DNA of 64,000 nt. It comes from Bacteroidota bacterium (GTDB lineage Bacteria; Bacteroidota; Bacteroidia; AKYH767-A; OLB10). Positions 21,254-30,123 of the stretch are shown here, one piece after another. Each line of letters opens with the position of its first letter. Positions within the stretch are counted from its first letter, which is position 1. Location of the stretch: positions 62,001 through 126,000 of the forward strand of contig JADKFV010000011.1 of assembly GCA_016717325.1 (NCBI GenBank), given 5' to 3'. The position numbers were made by a program, and so were the translations under genes. Under the pieces are notes generated by a model that was not told the origin of the DNA, made no database searches, and worked only from the letters and a program-made list of their open reading frames with translations.

Positions 21254-21934
21254 TTATTCGTGAGCTGTTTTTGCATTAACAAAATGCTTGTCTTCTATTT
21301 CATTCATATCTTTCATCATTATGAGCAAAATAAATTGTATTGTACTAAAGATAAAAATGATGGCATAGGTAGTTGGGTTTTTGCTAAATGGAAAAAGATG
21401 ATCGATAACTGTATGAAATACTCCCATCGGATTGTGAAAAATATCCCAGGAGTTAAGCCTCAAAACTCTGCCAAGATAAATACCAAAACTGCTGAGTACA
21501 ATGCAGAAAATTATGAGCATGTTTGCTTTTGCAATACTCATCCATTTGGCAAATATCAAGTGGATAATTTTAAGCGAATAGAATCCGTAGAAAATAGCCA
21601 ACATCGAAAACGAAAAAATAATGAGCGTGTCGTACAAAATAATACTATCTGTTTTATCTACATGAATAAGATCGCTAATCATGTATGGCGAATTGGGATA
21701 AAACAATAGCCATACACAACATCCTATTGCAATAATCCATTTATTTACGCGAGGAAGAAAATATTGTAACATCACTGCTACCAATAAAGGGACAAGGGCA
21801 AGGAATAAATTCCATCGCAAAAAATTGTAGGTGGTATCACCAACAAATGCATTGCGGGCATACAATACAATGATGTTGAAGACAGTTATAAGTGCCAGAA
21901 CGATCAAATAATTTTTCGATTTATTTTGAAGCAT
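21254..21934 (-). CDS. DUF1361 multi-pass membrane protein
   Basis: The product has 226 residues and about six or seven membrane segments. The family phrase WLLFYPNSPYMISDLIH near residue 75 corresponds to the 'LFLPNAPY..TDL.HL' signature that I associate with DUF1361. Its biochemical role is unknown. It ends 31 bp before the trifunctional kinase gene and follows the larger membrane-protein gene by 36 bp, so all three look co-transcribed. Confidence 0.75.
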   Translation of the reverse strand: MLQNKSKNYLIVLALITVFNIIVLYARNAFVGDTTYNFLRWNLFLALVPLLVAVMLQYFLPRVNKWIIAIGCCVWLLFYPNSPYMISDLIHVDKTDSIILYDTLIIFSFSMLAIFYGFYSLKIIHLIFAKWMSIAKANMLIIFCIVLSSFGIYLGRVLRLNSWDIFHNPMGVFHTVIDHLFPFSKNPTTYAIIFIFSTIQFILLIMMKDMNEIEDKHFVNAKTAHE

Positions 21935-21970
21935 GATTTTCTTTTTTTTTGATTTATAAAATTAAAGATC

Positions 21971-23161
21971 TTATGTTGATTCAATATTTCCATCGGCCTC
22001 GACCGATGCATTGAATCCGCAAATATTTCCAAGTGCAACCCATAGTACCCAACAAACATTTCCAAATAACAAGTAACCAAAGTAGCCAAGAATAGGCATC
22101 TCGGAAAATATATGATACTTGTCGATGTAAGGCACAGAGTACTTCCAGTAATTTGGATTGGTAGGGGCATTGTCATGAAACCACTCGCTGCCAAAATTCC
22201 AAAACTCCCAAAAGAAACCATTCCATAATGTTGCAAGCGCAATTAAAATTACCGGTGACCAATCGCCACTTTTACTTATCTCGGTAAATGGTGTCCACAT
22301 TTTTGACAGACTCATTGCCGGTACAAGGGCCGGAATTAAACTAACCCACAACACCCAAAAAAGAATGAATGGATAGAGTCCCATGAGAAACAATAAAACA
22401 AAACCGAAAATTAATGCTGCATATTGCATTGTTGAATTCAGCACAATCTTTGGCCCGAATTTATAACGCTCGCGCATATGTTTAAATGTTTTCAGCAGCC
22501 AGTAAAATTCAAATATGGCGGGCAATACCGTTGTGTATGAAAGAAGTTGCCACGATATATTTCCAAAATTTGACAACACCATATTGTTTGGATAGTACCA
22601 GTTATCGCACACGAAAAAATTTTGAAATTCGAATACGAACCAACTGAAAGCAGAGGCAACAGCCATTATTTTCATTGTCACCGGTTTTGAAGAAATGAGC
22701 GACACACCATTATTTCTTCTATACACAATGCCATCGAGTACAAAAATAAAACCCCACCACAGAGGAACGAATGTAAAGTGATCGGCAGTGCCAAGTTTAT
22801 CGAAACGACCCCACATTAATAGCCAACTTATAATCCAAATTACAAACGCAGGCCAAAACCACGATGGAAACGGCACTTTTACTTTTGGTGGATCAACAAC
22901 CACTGATTTTTTGAAACCAAATAAGCGCGGAAAGAGTAAGAATATTAATATCACTATTCCAACGCAGGCACAAAAATTAAAAATGGTTTGATTGAATCCC
23001 GGATCTTCTATTGGTGGATTGAAACGCGTGTCGGTATTGGATGCCTGTGCCGGAAACATTCCATATCCTGGAGGTGACATGCCCCATTTGAGATAACTGC
23101 CAATGGGTGGCAATACAAACACCATAGCAAACGAAAACAATAGCAATCTAAGTTTTTTCAT
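21971..23161 (-). CDS. Uncharacterised polytopic membrane protein (396 aa)
   Basis: I do not recognise a family. Nine or ten hydrophobic segments are visible, starting with LLLFSFAMVFVLPPIGSYL at residues 4-22. A hydrophilic loop rich in proline (residues 25-50) is followed by FNFCACVGIVILIF. Tryptophan is unusually common within segments (SWFWPAFVIWIISWLLMWG; WNGFFWEFWNFGSEWF). No transporter signature or histidine/cysteine metal site is obvious. It heads a probable operon with DUF1361 and the trifunctional kinase, and a TACATTTG promoter box lies 86 bp upstream. Confidence 0.6.
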   Translation of the reverse strand: MKKLRLLLFSFAMVFVLPPIGSYLKWGMSPPGYGMFPAQASNTDTRFNPPIEDPGFNQTIFNFCACVGIVILIFLLFPRLFGFKKSVVVDPPKVKVPFPSWFWPAFVIWIISWLLMWGRFDKLGTADHFTFVPLWWGFIFVLDGIVYRRNNGVSLISSKPVTMKIMAVASAFSWFVFEFQNFFVCDNWYYPNNMVLSNFGNISWQLLSYTTVLPAIFEFYWLLKTFKHMRERYKFGPKIVLNSTMQYAALIFGFVLLFLMGLYPFILFWVLWVSLIPALVPAMSLSKMWTPFTEISKSGDWSPVILIALATLWNGFFWEFWNFGSEWFHDNAPTNPNYWKYSVPYIDKYHIFSEMPILGYFGYLLFGNVCWVLWVALGNICGFNASVEADGNIEST

Positions 23162-23246
23162 AACGATTAGAATTTAAGAGTTTGGCGATTTAAGGATTAA
23201 TGTGCTATCATCAAACAATATTATTTATGATGATTTTGTTTTGCCT

Positions 23247-23254
23247 CAAATGTA
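23247..23254 (-). promoter_or_regulatory. -7 box upstream of the membrane-protein/kinase operon
   Basis: On the minus strand the sequence is TACATTTG, a perfect TAnnTTTG. TTTG lies 17 bp further upstream, slightly short of the preferred 19-21 bp spacing. It would drive 21971-23161 and the genes behind it. Confidence 0.4.
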
Positions 23255-23297
23255 AATAAATTGTTGAAATACAAACAACAGTAACAAAGGAGGTACC

Positions 23298-23450
23298 ATA
23301 TTTCTAATTCAGATAAATCTGTCATGCCCTCAAGTCATTCAGGAAGAAACTTATTTCAACTTTAGATAAATCTGTTCCAAAAAAAAGTCTTTCAGGAGGA
23401 ACCTTATTTCTACTTTAGATAAAACAGTTATACACCAGAAGCCTTTTAAG
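23298..23450. repeat. Degenerate 53-bp tandem repeat, about three units
   Basis: The phrase AGATAAATCT/AGATAAAACA recurs at 23311, 23364 and 23417, exactly 53 bp apart. Each unit also has TTATTTC(A/T)A(C/T)TT before it and TTTCAGGAGGAACC-like sequence after it. The array lies between the start of the membrane-protein operon and the 3' end of hutH. No protein frame runs through all units. Confidence 0.65.
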
Positions 23451-23498
23451 CAAAAACCCATTGCTACATTAAACATTATTTCTGAAGAAAATAATGGA

Positions 23499-24980
23499 CT
23501 AAACACCAAACAAAAATTTCCTTGTATGAGCAATATCATCGCTCAATATTCTATCTGCAGTATTAAATGTAACGGTAAGCCTATACGCAGAAACTTTTTC
23601 CTCCAAAAAATTCGAAGATCTTAAAGGTCTGCGAAATTCAATTGCTTGTGCAGCATTGAGCCATTCTATTGCAAGAATATTTTGTAAATTATTTACAACC
23701 TGTGCGCACTTCACAGCTGCATTTGCACCCATACTTACATGGTCTTCTTGTCCGTTGCTCGATACTATAGAATCGACTGACGCAGGCGAACAAAGTTGTT
23801 TATTTTGTGATACAATAGATGCGGCTGTGTATTGAGGTATCATCATACCGCTATTTAAACCTGCATTGGGCGCAAGAAACGGAGGTAATTCGCGCTGCCC
23901 TGAAATAAGCTGATATGTTCTGCGTTCGGATATGCTTCCCAATTCACTCAAGGCAATTGCCAAAAAATCTAATGCTAATGCAAGTGGTTGCCCGTGAAAG
24001 TTTCCTGCCGAAATAATTAAATCTTCCTCAGGAAAAACAGTAGGATTATCGGTCACAGAATTTATTTCTACAAACACAACAAACGAAACATAATCGATAG
24101 CATCTTTCGATGCGCCATGCACTTGCGGAATGCAACGGAAAGAGTAGGGGTCCTGTACATGCTTTTTAGGGCGTGATATTATTTCGCTTCCATCCAAATA
24201 TTGCCTCATGTTGATTGCAGTTTGTATTTGTCCACGATGTGGTCTCACCTCATGAATTAAATGATGAAATGGTTCGATGCGTCCATCGAATGCATCTAAC
24301 GATAATGCTCCTGTAATATCTGCCCATTCACTTATTTGTTTGGCTTTCATTATGCACCAAACAGCATATGCGCTCATAAACTGTGTACCATTGAGCAATG
24401 CCAACCCTTCTTTAGATTGCAGTGTTATAGGTTGCCAGCCAAATTTATTATTTATAATTTCAGCATCAGCTATTTCGTTTTTATAAATTACCTTTCCTTT
24501 TCCAATGAGGGGTAACGACAAATGTGCAAGCGGGGCTAAATCGCCCGATGCACCAAGTGAGCCCTGCGTATACACTAATGGTATAACATCATTATTGAAA
24601 TAATCAATAAGGCGCTGCACTGTTTGCAATTGCACACCCGATTTTCCATAACTCAACCCTTGAATTTTAAGTAGCAACATCAACTTTACAATCTCGGATG
24701 GAACATGGCTGCCAACACCACAGGCATGCGACATTACAAGATTTTCTTGCAAGGTTGTAAGTTCGTCACTCGAAATATTTTTATTATACAGCGAACCAAA
24801 TCCCGTATTGATGCCATATACAGGGGTAGAAATATTTGCAACTTTTTTGTCGAGGTAGTCGCGGCATTTTGTGATTTGTTCCGCAGCACTTTCACTCAGT
24901 GCAAGTTTGCATTTTGTAGAAATTATTTTTTCTAATAAATCGAAATCGATATGTTGTGATGATATATGATGTACTTCCAT
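23499..24980 (-). CDS. hutH: Histidine ammonia-lyase
   Basis: The enzyme deaminates histidine to urocanate. The MIO cofactor forms from the Ala-Ser-Gly in GASGDLAPLAH near residues 143-145. The catalytic tyrosine loop YGINTGFGSL is at about residues 59-68. FHGQPLALALDF and the glutamine/glutamate-rich EDHVSMGANAA near residues 396-406 also fit. The 493-residue length is normal for HAL. A tyrosine or phenylalanine ammonia-lyase of the same fold cannot be excluded by eye. It starts 12 bp after hisS on the same strand. hutU, hutI and hutG are not in the window. Confidence 0.88.
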   Translation of the reverse strand: MEVHHISSQHIDFDLLEKIISTKCKLALSESAAEQITKCRDYLDKKVANISTPVYGINTGFGSLYNKNISSDELTTLQENLVMSHACGVGSHVPSEIVKLMLLLKIQGLSYGKSGVQLQTVQRLIDYFNNDVIPLVYTQGSLGASGDLAPLAHLSLPLIGKGKVIYKNEIADAEIINNKFGWQPITLQSKEGLALLNGTQFMSAYAVWCIMKAKQISEWADITGALSLDAFDGRIEPFHHLIHEVRPHRGQIQTAINMRQYLDGSEIISRPKKHVQDPYSFRCIPQVHGASKDAIDYVSFVVFVEINSVTDNPTVFPEEDLIISAGNFHGQPLALALDFLAIALSELGSISERRTYQLISGQRELPPFLAPNAGLNSGMMIPQYTAASIVSQNKQLCSPASVDSIVSSNGQEDHVSMGANAAVKCAQVVNNLQNILAIEWLNAAQAIEFRRPLRSSNFLEEKVSAYRLTVTFNTADRILSDDIAHTRKFLFGV

Positions 24981-24992
24981 TATTGAAAACTA

Positions 24993-26375
24993 TTAACTCT
25001 TTAGTATAAAATTTACCAATTCGCTTTTAGCAATGCATTGTTGATTGCCGGTGCTCATTTGCTTTATTGTTATGGTTTGATCCTGCAATTCCTGAGAGCC
25101 AATCAATGCTACGAAAGGAATTTTATTTGCATCGGCATATCCCATTTGCTTTTTCATTTTTGCCTGTTCAGGAAACATAACCGCACTAATGTTTGCCGAA
25201 TGCAATTGTTTTATCAATGTTAAGCAATATTGTTGCTCTGCTTCGCCAAAATTCACAAACAAAACCTGAGTGTTAAATTCAACATCATTGGGAAATAAAT
25301 TTGCTTCCATCAACACATCATAAATACGATCGGCCCCAAAAGAAATGCCAACACCCGACATGTTTGCAAGGCCAAATATTCCTGTTAAATCATCGTAGCG
25401 GCCACCTCCACAAATGCTCGAGGTAAATTCGCTTCGGCTATCATTTACTTTCACTTCTATAATGGCACCAGTGTAATAATTCAAGCCACGGGCAAGGGTT
25501 ATATCGGTTTCTATTTTGCAATTTGATGATAGCATAGGGCCAACCTTTTCAACAATATATTTTAATTCTTCAATTCCCTTTTGACCTATATCGTTTGCAA
25601 TAATTTTTTGAAGGCTCTCGAGTTTCGATTCATTATTACCCTGAATAAAAATAATGGGTTTAAGTTTTTCAATAGCTTCATTGCTCAATCCTTTTGCGAA
25701 TAATTCTTCAAGTACTTTTTGCTCTCCAATTTTATCGAGCTTATCAATTGCAACAGTAATGTCAATTATTTTATCCTGTGCATCAATCAACTCGGCAATA
25801 CCGGCAAGTACTTTCCTGTTATTCAATTTGATGGTAACGCCCAGTCCAAGTTTACCAAATACTTCATCGATAATAAGAAGCAAATCAATTTCATTCAGCA
25901 ACGAAGTACTTCCAATTACATCAGCATCGCATTGGTAGAATTCGCGGTAGCGTCCTTTTTGAGGTTTATCGGCACGCCACACATTTTGAATCTGATAACG
26001 CTTAAATGGAAATGTCATATCATTTTGGTGCATCACCACATAACGTGCAAATGGCACAGTAAGGTCGTAGCGTAATGCACGTTCGGTAAGAACATCGGTA
26101 TTTGTAGCCGACTGCAAAGTTTTATCAAATGCTTTTTGAAGATTTTCTTTTTCTTTCGATTCGTGCAAACGAGAGTTCAAAATTTTGAATAATAACTGAT
26201 CGCCTTCTTCGCCATACTTTCCGGTTAGTGTGCTAAGGTTTTCCATTGCAGGAGTTTCTATTTGCAAATAACCATGCAACTTAAAAACATCGCGAATAGT
26301 ATCGAAAATATAATTTCTCCGGGTCATTTCTTGCGGCCCAAAGTCGCGCGTGCCACGTGGTATTGATGGTTTCAT
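24993..26375 (-). CDS. hisS: Histidyl-tRNA synthetase
   Basis: This class II enzyme charges tRNA-His. The N-terminus has PRGTRDF (residues 6-12). Motif 2 reads FKRYQIQNVWRADKPQKGRYREFYQCD. The histidine-binding HisA motifs are ARGLNYYTG and GGGRYDDL, and a C-terminal anticodon-binding domain is present. At 460 residues it is the longer Bacteroidota-type form. It lies immediately upstream of hutH (12 bp), pairing a histidine-using and a histidine-degrading gene on one probable transcript. Confidence 0.93.
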   Translation of the reverse strand: MKPSIPRGTRDFGPQEMTRRNYIFDTIRDVFKLHGYLQIETPAMENLSTLTGKYGEEGDQLLFKILNSRLHESKEKENLQKAFDKTLQSATNTDVLTERALRYDLTVPFARYVVMHQNDMTFPFKRYQIQNVWRADKPQKGRYREFYQCDADVIGSTSLLNEIDLLLIIDEVFGKLGLGVTIKLNNRKVLAGIAELIDAQDKIIDITVAIDKLDKIGEQKVLEELFAKGLSNEAIEKLKPIIFIQGNNESKLESLQKIIANDIGQKGIEELKYIVEKVGPMLSSNCKIETDITLARGLNYYTGAIIEVKVNDSRSEFTSSICGGGRYDDLTGIFGLANMSGVGISFGADRIYDVLMEANLFPNDVEFNTQVLFVNFGEAEQQYCLTLIKQLHSANISAVMFPEQAKMKKQMGYADANKIPFVALIGSQELQDQTITIKQMSTGNQQCIAKSELVNFILKS

Positions 26376-26500
26376 TTTAATGTTTTTGTTCCGATTTTTT
26401 TAATGCAGACGCAAAGAAAGAATTATCTTTTATAATAGAAACAATGCTTATTAATGTGGATGTAAAAAAAAACATCCCGAAAAATAGTGAAGAAATATTT

Positions 26501-27808
26501 TTATGCTTTATTAAAATTCAAAATGAAACTTGTTCCTACATTTGGTTGCGAAGTCACCTTGATTTCGAAATTATGGAAGTGTGCAATTGTTTTCACAATA
26601 CTAAGGCCAAGCCCATAACTGTTGCCTTCGTTAAGGTGCATGCGTTTAAATCTATCAAAAATAAATGGCAGTTTGTCTGCTTCAATTCCGGTGCCGGTAT
26701 CTTTGATTTCTAAAAAGGTTTGGGTAAGATGTATGTGAATACTACCACCATCAACATTGTATTTGATAGCATTGTTGAGAATATTGAAAAGCATAACATG
26801 CATTAAAGTTTTGTTGCAGTTTTCAATGGTAAGTGCGTAATCAAATTGAGTGGTGAGTATTATATTCTTTTGCTCTATACGGTCTTCGAGTTCTTCGGTA
26901 ACATCGGTTATGAGTTCTTTCAAAATACATGTTTCGTCTTTGATGTATTGCGCATTCTCAATTTTCGAAATCATTAAAAGCGATTTAATTATTTTACTCA
27001 ACCTTAAAAGTGTGCGTTGCGATTCGAAAATTTTTTGTGCCGTTTCGTTATCTGTTTTCCCTTCGGCAATAATATTCTCGAACCGGTTTTGTAAAATAGA
27101 AATGGGCGTAAGCAATTCGTGCGAAACGTTGCCAATAAACTCCTTTTCAATATTAAAAGCATTTTGAATATCAATCATCAATTGTTCGAACGTATGGTCG
27201 AGATGCTTAAATTCATATGTTGTAGAATTTATAGGATGGGCCTCATACTTTAACGGATCGCTGGCCCCTTTTAACTTGCGCATGGTAATATAAAATGGTC
27301 GTAAAAGTCCCTGCACAAATCCCAGATCGATAAAGAATGAAGTTATGAGAAAAAATACGGTGAGCCAAAAAGTAAATTTTATAAGAAGATTTTTCAGTTG
27401 AAGAACTCCTTCTATTCCTTCGCCAATATTCAAATCGTATAACGAATTATCGTACCTGAACTCGGAATGAATTACGCGATAGGGTAAATCGTCATTATCA
27501 ATGGTCCATGTTTCGTTCAGGAATTTTTCGCCATTAAGTGTCATTGTCGAATCGCTGATACCGGTAATTTTTACAAATTCTTCTTTGAGAATATTGTAGT
27601 CATCGTACGAGCAATCTTCTTCTATTATTTGTTGCAATCCTCCGCGGGCAATTACGCGCATTACTTTTTCGTGATGCACTTTTAATCGCGAATCGATGTG
27701 GGTGAATACAATCTTATCAATCAGGAAAGGCAATGCAATAACAATAATACCAAGGAATGCCCCTTTGATTAAGGCATTGTATATGGCAAATTTTAATTGG
27801 AGACGCAT
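26501..27808 (-). CDS. Sensor histidine kinase (two-component)
   Basis: The 435-residue inner-membrane kinase has two membrane segments (about residues 11-32 and 146-168) flanking a ~110-residue periplasmic sensor. The HisKA phospho-acceptor is in GNVSHELLTPISIL. The ATPase domain shows FNILNNAIKYN (N box), DTGTGI (G1) and SYGLGLSIVKTI (G2). The phospho-acceptor box and two-segment layout match kinases of the OmpR/PhoB class. The likely partner is the response regulator at 28220-28897, but the two are separated by a 411-bp repeat-rich gap, which is unusual for a pair transcribed together. Confidence 0.88.
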   Translation of the reverse strand: MRLQLKFAIYNALIKGAFLGIIVIALPFLIDKIVFTHIDSRLKVHHEKVMRVIARGGLQQIIEEDCSYDDYNILKEEFVKITGISDSTMTLNGEKFLNETWTIDNDDLPYRVIHSEFRYDNSLYDLNIGEGIEGVLQLKNLLIKFTFWLTVFFLITSFFIDLGFVQGLLRPFYITMRKLKGASDPLKYEAHPINSTTYEFKHLDHTFEQLMIDIQNAFNIEKEFIGNVSHELLTPISILQNRFENIIAEGKTDNETAQKIFESQRTLLRLSKIIKSLLMISKIENAQYIKDETCILKELITDVTEELEDRIEQKNIILTTQFDYALTIENCNKTLMHVMLFNILNNAIKYNVDGGSIHIHLTQTFLEIKDTGTGIEADKLPFIFDRFKRMHLNEGNSYGLGLSIVKTIAHFHNFEIKVTSQPNVGTSFILNFNKA

Positions 27809-27811
27809 TGG

Positions 27812-27866
27812 TGGTGGTTGGTTATTGGTTATTGAGTTATTTGGTTATTGGTTATTTAGTTATTTG
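27812..27866. repeat. GTTATTG-like degenerate short tandem repeats (left array)
   Basis: The plus strand repeats GTTATTG/GTTATTTG/AGTTATT units about seven times in 55 bp. It begins at the 5' end of the histidine kinase gene. A second array with the complementary orientation lies at 28135-28218. Confidence 0.6.
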
Positions 27867-28134
27867 TTGTTAAGTTTTTTTTGATATTAATCTGCTGTTT
27901 GCTTAGTTATTTATTGGTATATTTTTAAGAGTATTGTTACACGAAATTCTGATGCTGTTTTAAAACCAAAAATATAACTTCGTAATATATTCAGTAATAA
28001 AAAATAGTTTGAAAAAATTAAATGATGAGTACAATTTCAAAGACACAGAAAACGAATCACGCAATGAAAGATTTTTGTTTTATCTAGAACATAGTACATG
28101 AGAAAATAGAAACCAGTATCTAATTATTCAACAA

Positions 28135-28218
28135 CAAGTAACCCAACAGCCAATAACTAAAAACTAGAAACTAACAACCCAATAACTGATAACCGAATAA
28201 CAAATAACTCAATAACTA
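28135..28218. repeat. CAATAAC-like degenerate short tandem repeats (right array)
   Basis: The plus strand repeats AATAACT/AATAACC/CCAATAAC units about eight times, ending at the 3' end of the response regulator gene. It is the inverted counterpart of the 27812-27866 array; together they could pair across the ~270-bp interval. Confidence 0.6.
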
Positions 28219-28219
28219 A

Positions 28220-28897
28220 TTAAGCCATATTAACCCTGTAGCCAATTCCTCTCACAGTTTCAATGAAATCGGGACTCGATTGCGCAGATAGTTTTTTACG
28301 AAGATTTTTTACGTGTACATCAATATAATTTGAATCGTAATCGTCTTCCATTACATCGCCCCAAATATGTTCGGTGAGTTGCATGCGGGTGAGCACACGA
28401 TTCTTATTTAGTGTAAGGTAATGCAACAAGTCGAATTCTTTTTTTGTAAGCGGAATCTGTTCATTGTTACATGTTACCATTCTGTTTTGCACATCCATAT
28501 CAAAATCGTGAATCTTGATGATGGTATTTTTTAAACCGTGCTTACGTCTAAGAATGGCCTGCATGCGCGAGTTTAACTCAGGCAACGAAAAAGGCTTTGC
28601 CAAATAATCATCGGCACCAAGGTCGAGCCCCATAATTTTATCGTTCACTTCGCCACGTGCAGTAAGCATGATAATAGCACTTTCAACTTGCTGTTTTTTG
28701 GCTTCTTTCAAAATATCGAAACCATTCATATCGGGCAAATTAACATCGAGTAAAACAAAATCGTAGTTGTTGGCAAATATTTTTTCCGATGCCGATTTCC
28801 CATTGAAGCAAGCATCGCAATTATAGCCTTGTTTTGATAAATAAATTTCCAATTCGTGCGATAAGCTGCGTTCGTCTTCTACTATTAGTACTGTCAT
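28220..28897 (-). CDS. OmpR/PhoB-family response regulator
   Basis: Residues 1-120 form a receiver domain with acidic residues EDE at 7-9, phospho-acceptor aspartate in VLLDVNLPDMNGFD near residue 51, and the signalling lysine in YLAKPFSLPEL near 101. Residues ~130-225 are a winged-helix effector (EQIPLTKKEFDLLHYL, TEHIWGD, SNYIDVHVKNLRKKL, VRGIGYRVN). It is 225 residues, typical for the family. It begins 12 bp after the aminotransferase gene, so it may be on the same message as the thiolase and aminotransferase. Confidence 0.92.
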   Translation of the reverse strand: MTVLIVEDERSLSHELEIYLSKQGYNCDACFNGKSASEKIFANNYDFVLLDVNLPDMNGFDILKEAKKQQVESAIIMLTARGEVNDKIMGLDLGADDYLAKPFSLPELNSRMQAILRRKHGLKNTIIKIHDFDMDVQNRMVTCNNEQIPLTKKEFDLLHYLTLNKNRVLTRMQLTEHIWGDVMEDDYDSNYIDVHVKNLRKKLSAQSSPDFIETVRGIGYRVNMA

Positions 28898-28909
28898 ATA
28901 TTTATTTTT

Positions 28910-30102
28910 TTAAATTATTTGATTACAACTTTTAATTATGGTGTGGCAAGTATACTCAATTATTTCTTTACTGCAATTTAGTGGTGGCGCTATACGCATC
29001 ATGTGTGGCGCATATAAAAACCAGTCGGTAATAATGCCATTTTCAATGCAATTTTTTATGATTTGCTTATTAATTTTTTCGTTCTCAAATTCTACAGCCA
29101 ACAACAAACCTTTGCCATGTATTTTTTTTTTATTAACGCATGTTTTAATATCGATCTTATCAGTTCTCCTTTTTCAATTACATCGTCCTCTTTTACAATT
29201 TGGCTTATCACATTAATATTGGCAACAGCGGCAGCACAATTTACCGGATGCCCGCCAAACGTAGTAATATGGCCCAACACAGGATGATTTGAAAGCGTTG
29301 CCATTAAATTTTTGTTGGAAATAAAAGCACCAATCGGCATACCACCGCCCATCCCTTTTCCCAAAGTAAGTATGTCGGGCACAAAATTGTAATCTTCAAA
29401 TGCAAACATACTTCCGGTGCGGGCAAACCCGGTTTGTATTTCATCAAGTATAATCAACACTCCACACTCTTTGCATTTTTGCACTAATGCATTTATAAAT
29501 GTTTTATCGGCCACGGTACATCCTGTTTCGGCCTTTACCAATTCGATAAATATGGCAGCATATGAACTATCTATTTTATTAATTTCATCTATATTATTAA
29601 ACTCAATAAATGAAATGCCTGGCAATAAGGGTTTAAAATTTTCGGTAAAATATGGACTATCCATAAGGCTCATAGCGCCTTGTGTGTGGCCATGATAAGA
29701 ATTGTGAAATGCCAAAAATTTATGCCGCCCTGTAAACCGCTTTGCCAGTTTCATAGCACCTTCGGTTGCTTCGGTGCCCGAATTGACAAAGTAACAAGAA
29801 TTGAGTGAAGCGGGCAGGAGTGTAGTTAGCAACTGTGCCAATTCAATTTGTGGTGACTGTATATACTCACCATAAACCATCAGGTGCATATATTTTTGTA
29901 ATTGATTTGTAATAGCTTCAACTACAGCAGGGTGGCGGTGTCCCATATTACTTACCGATATGCCGGAAATAAAGTCAACGTATTTTTTACCGTTTATATC
30001 CGTTAATTCACAACCTTCGGCTTTAACTATTTCGAGTAAAAGTGGCTCGGGACTGGTTTGAGCAAGATGGTTTAAAAATAGCTCACGTGTTGTTATCATC
30101 AA
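28910..30102 (-). CDS. Class III PLP aminotransferase (one homopolymer break)
   Basis: The family includes acetylornithine, ornithine and 4-aminobutyrate aminotransferases; the exact substrate is not readable. Features are NSGTEATEGAMKLA, the HGHTQGAMSLMDS region, LDEIQTGFARTG and the PLP lysine in LGKGMGGGMPIGAF. The frame stops at 29092 after a ten-A run (29122-29131 on the complement). Adding one A restores K-K-K-I-H-G-K-G-L-L-L-A-V-E-F and a normal C-terminus (RIAPPLNCSKEEI-like) to 28910, giving 398 codons. It lies 21 bp after the thiolase gene. Confidence 0.82.
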
Positions 30103-30123
30103 AATGAAAAGTGTTGCTTAAAA

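Noticed and set aside
23351..23539. Minus-strand 62-codon frame beyond the hutH end
   Set aside because: It overlaps the hutH 3' end in another frame and runs through the degenerate 53-bp repeats; nothing supports a gene.
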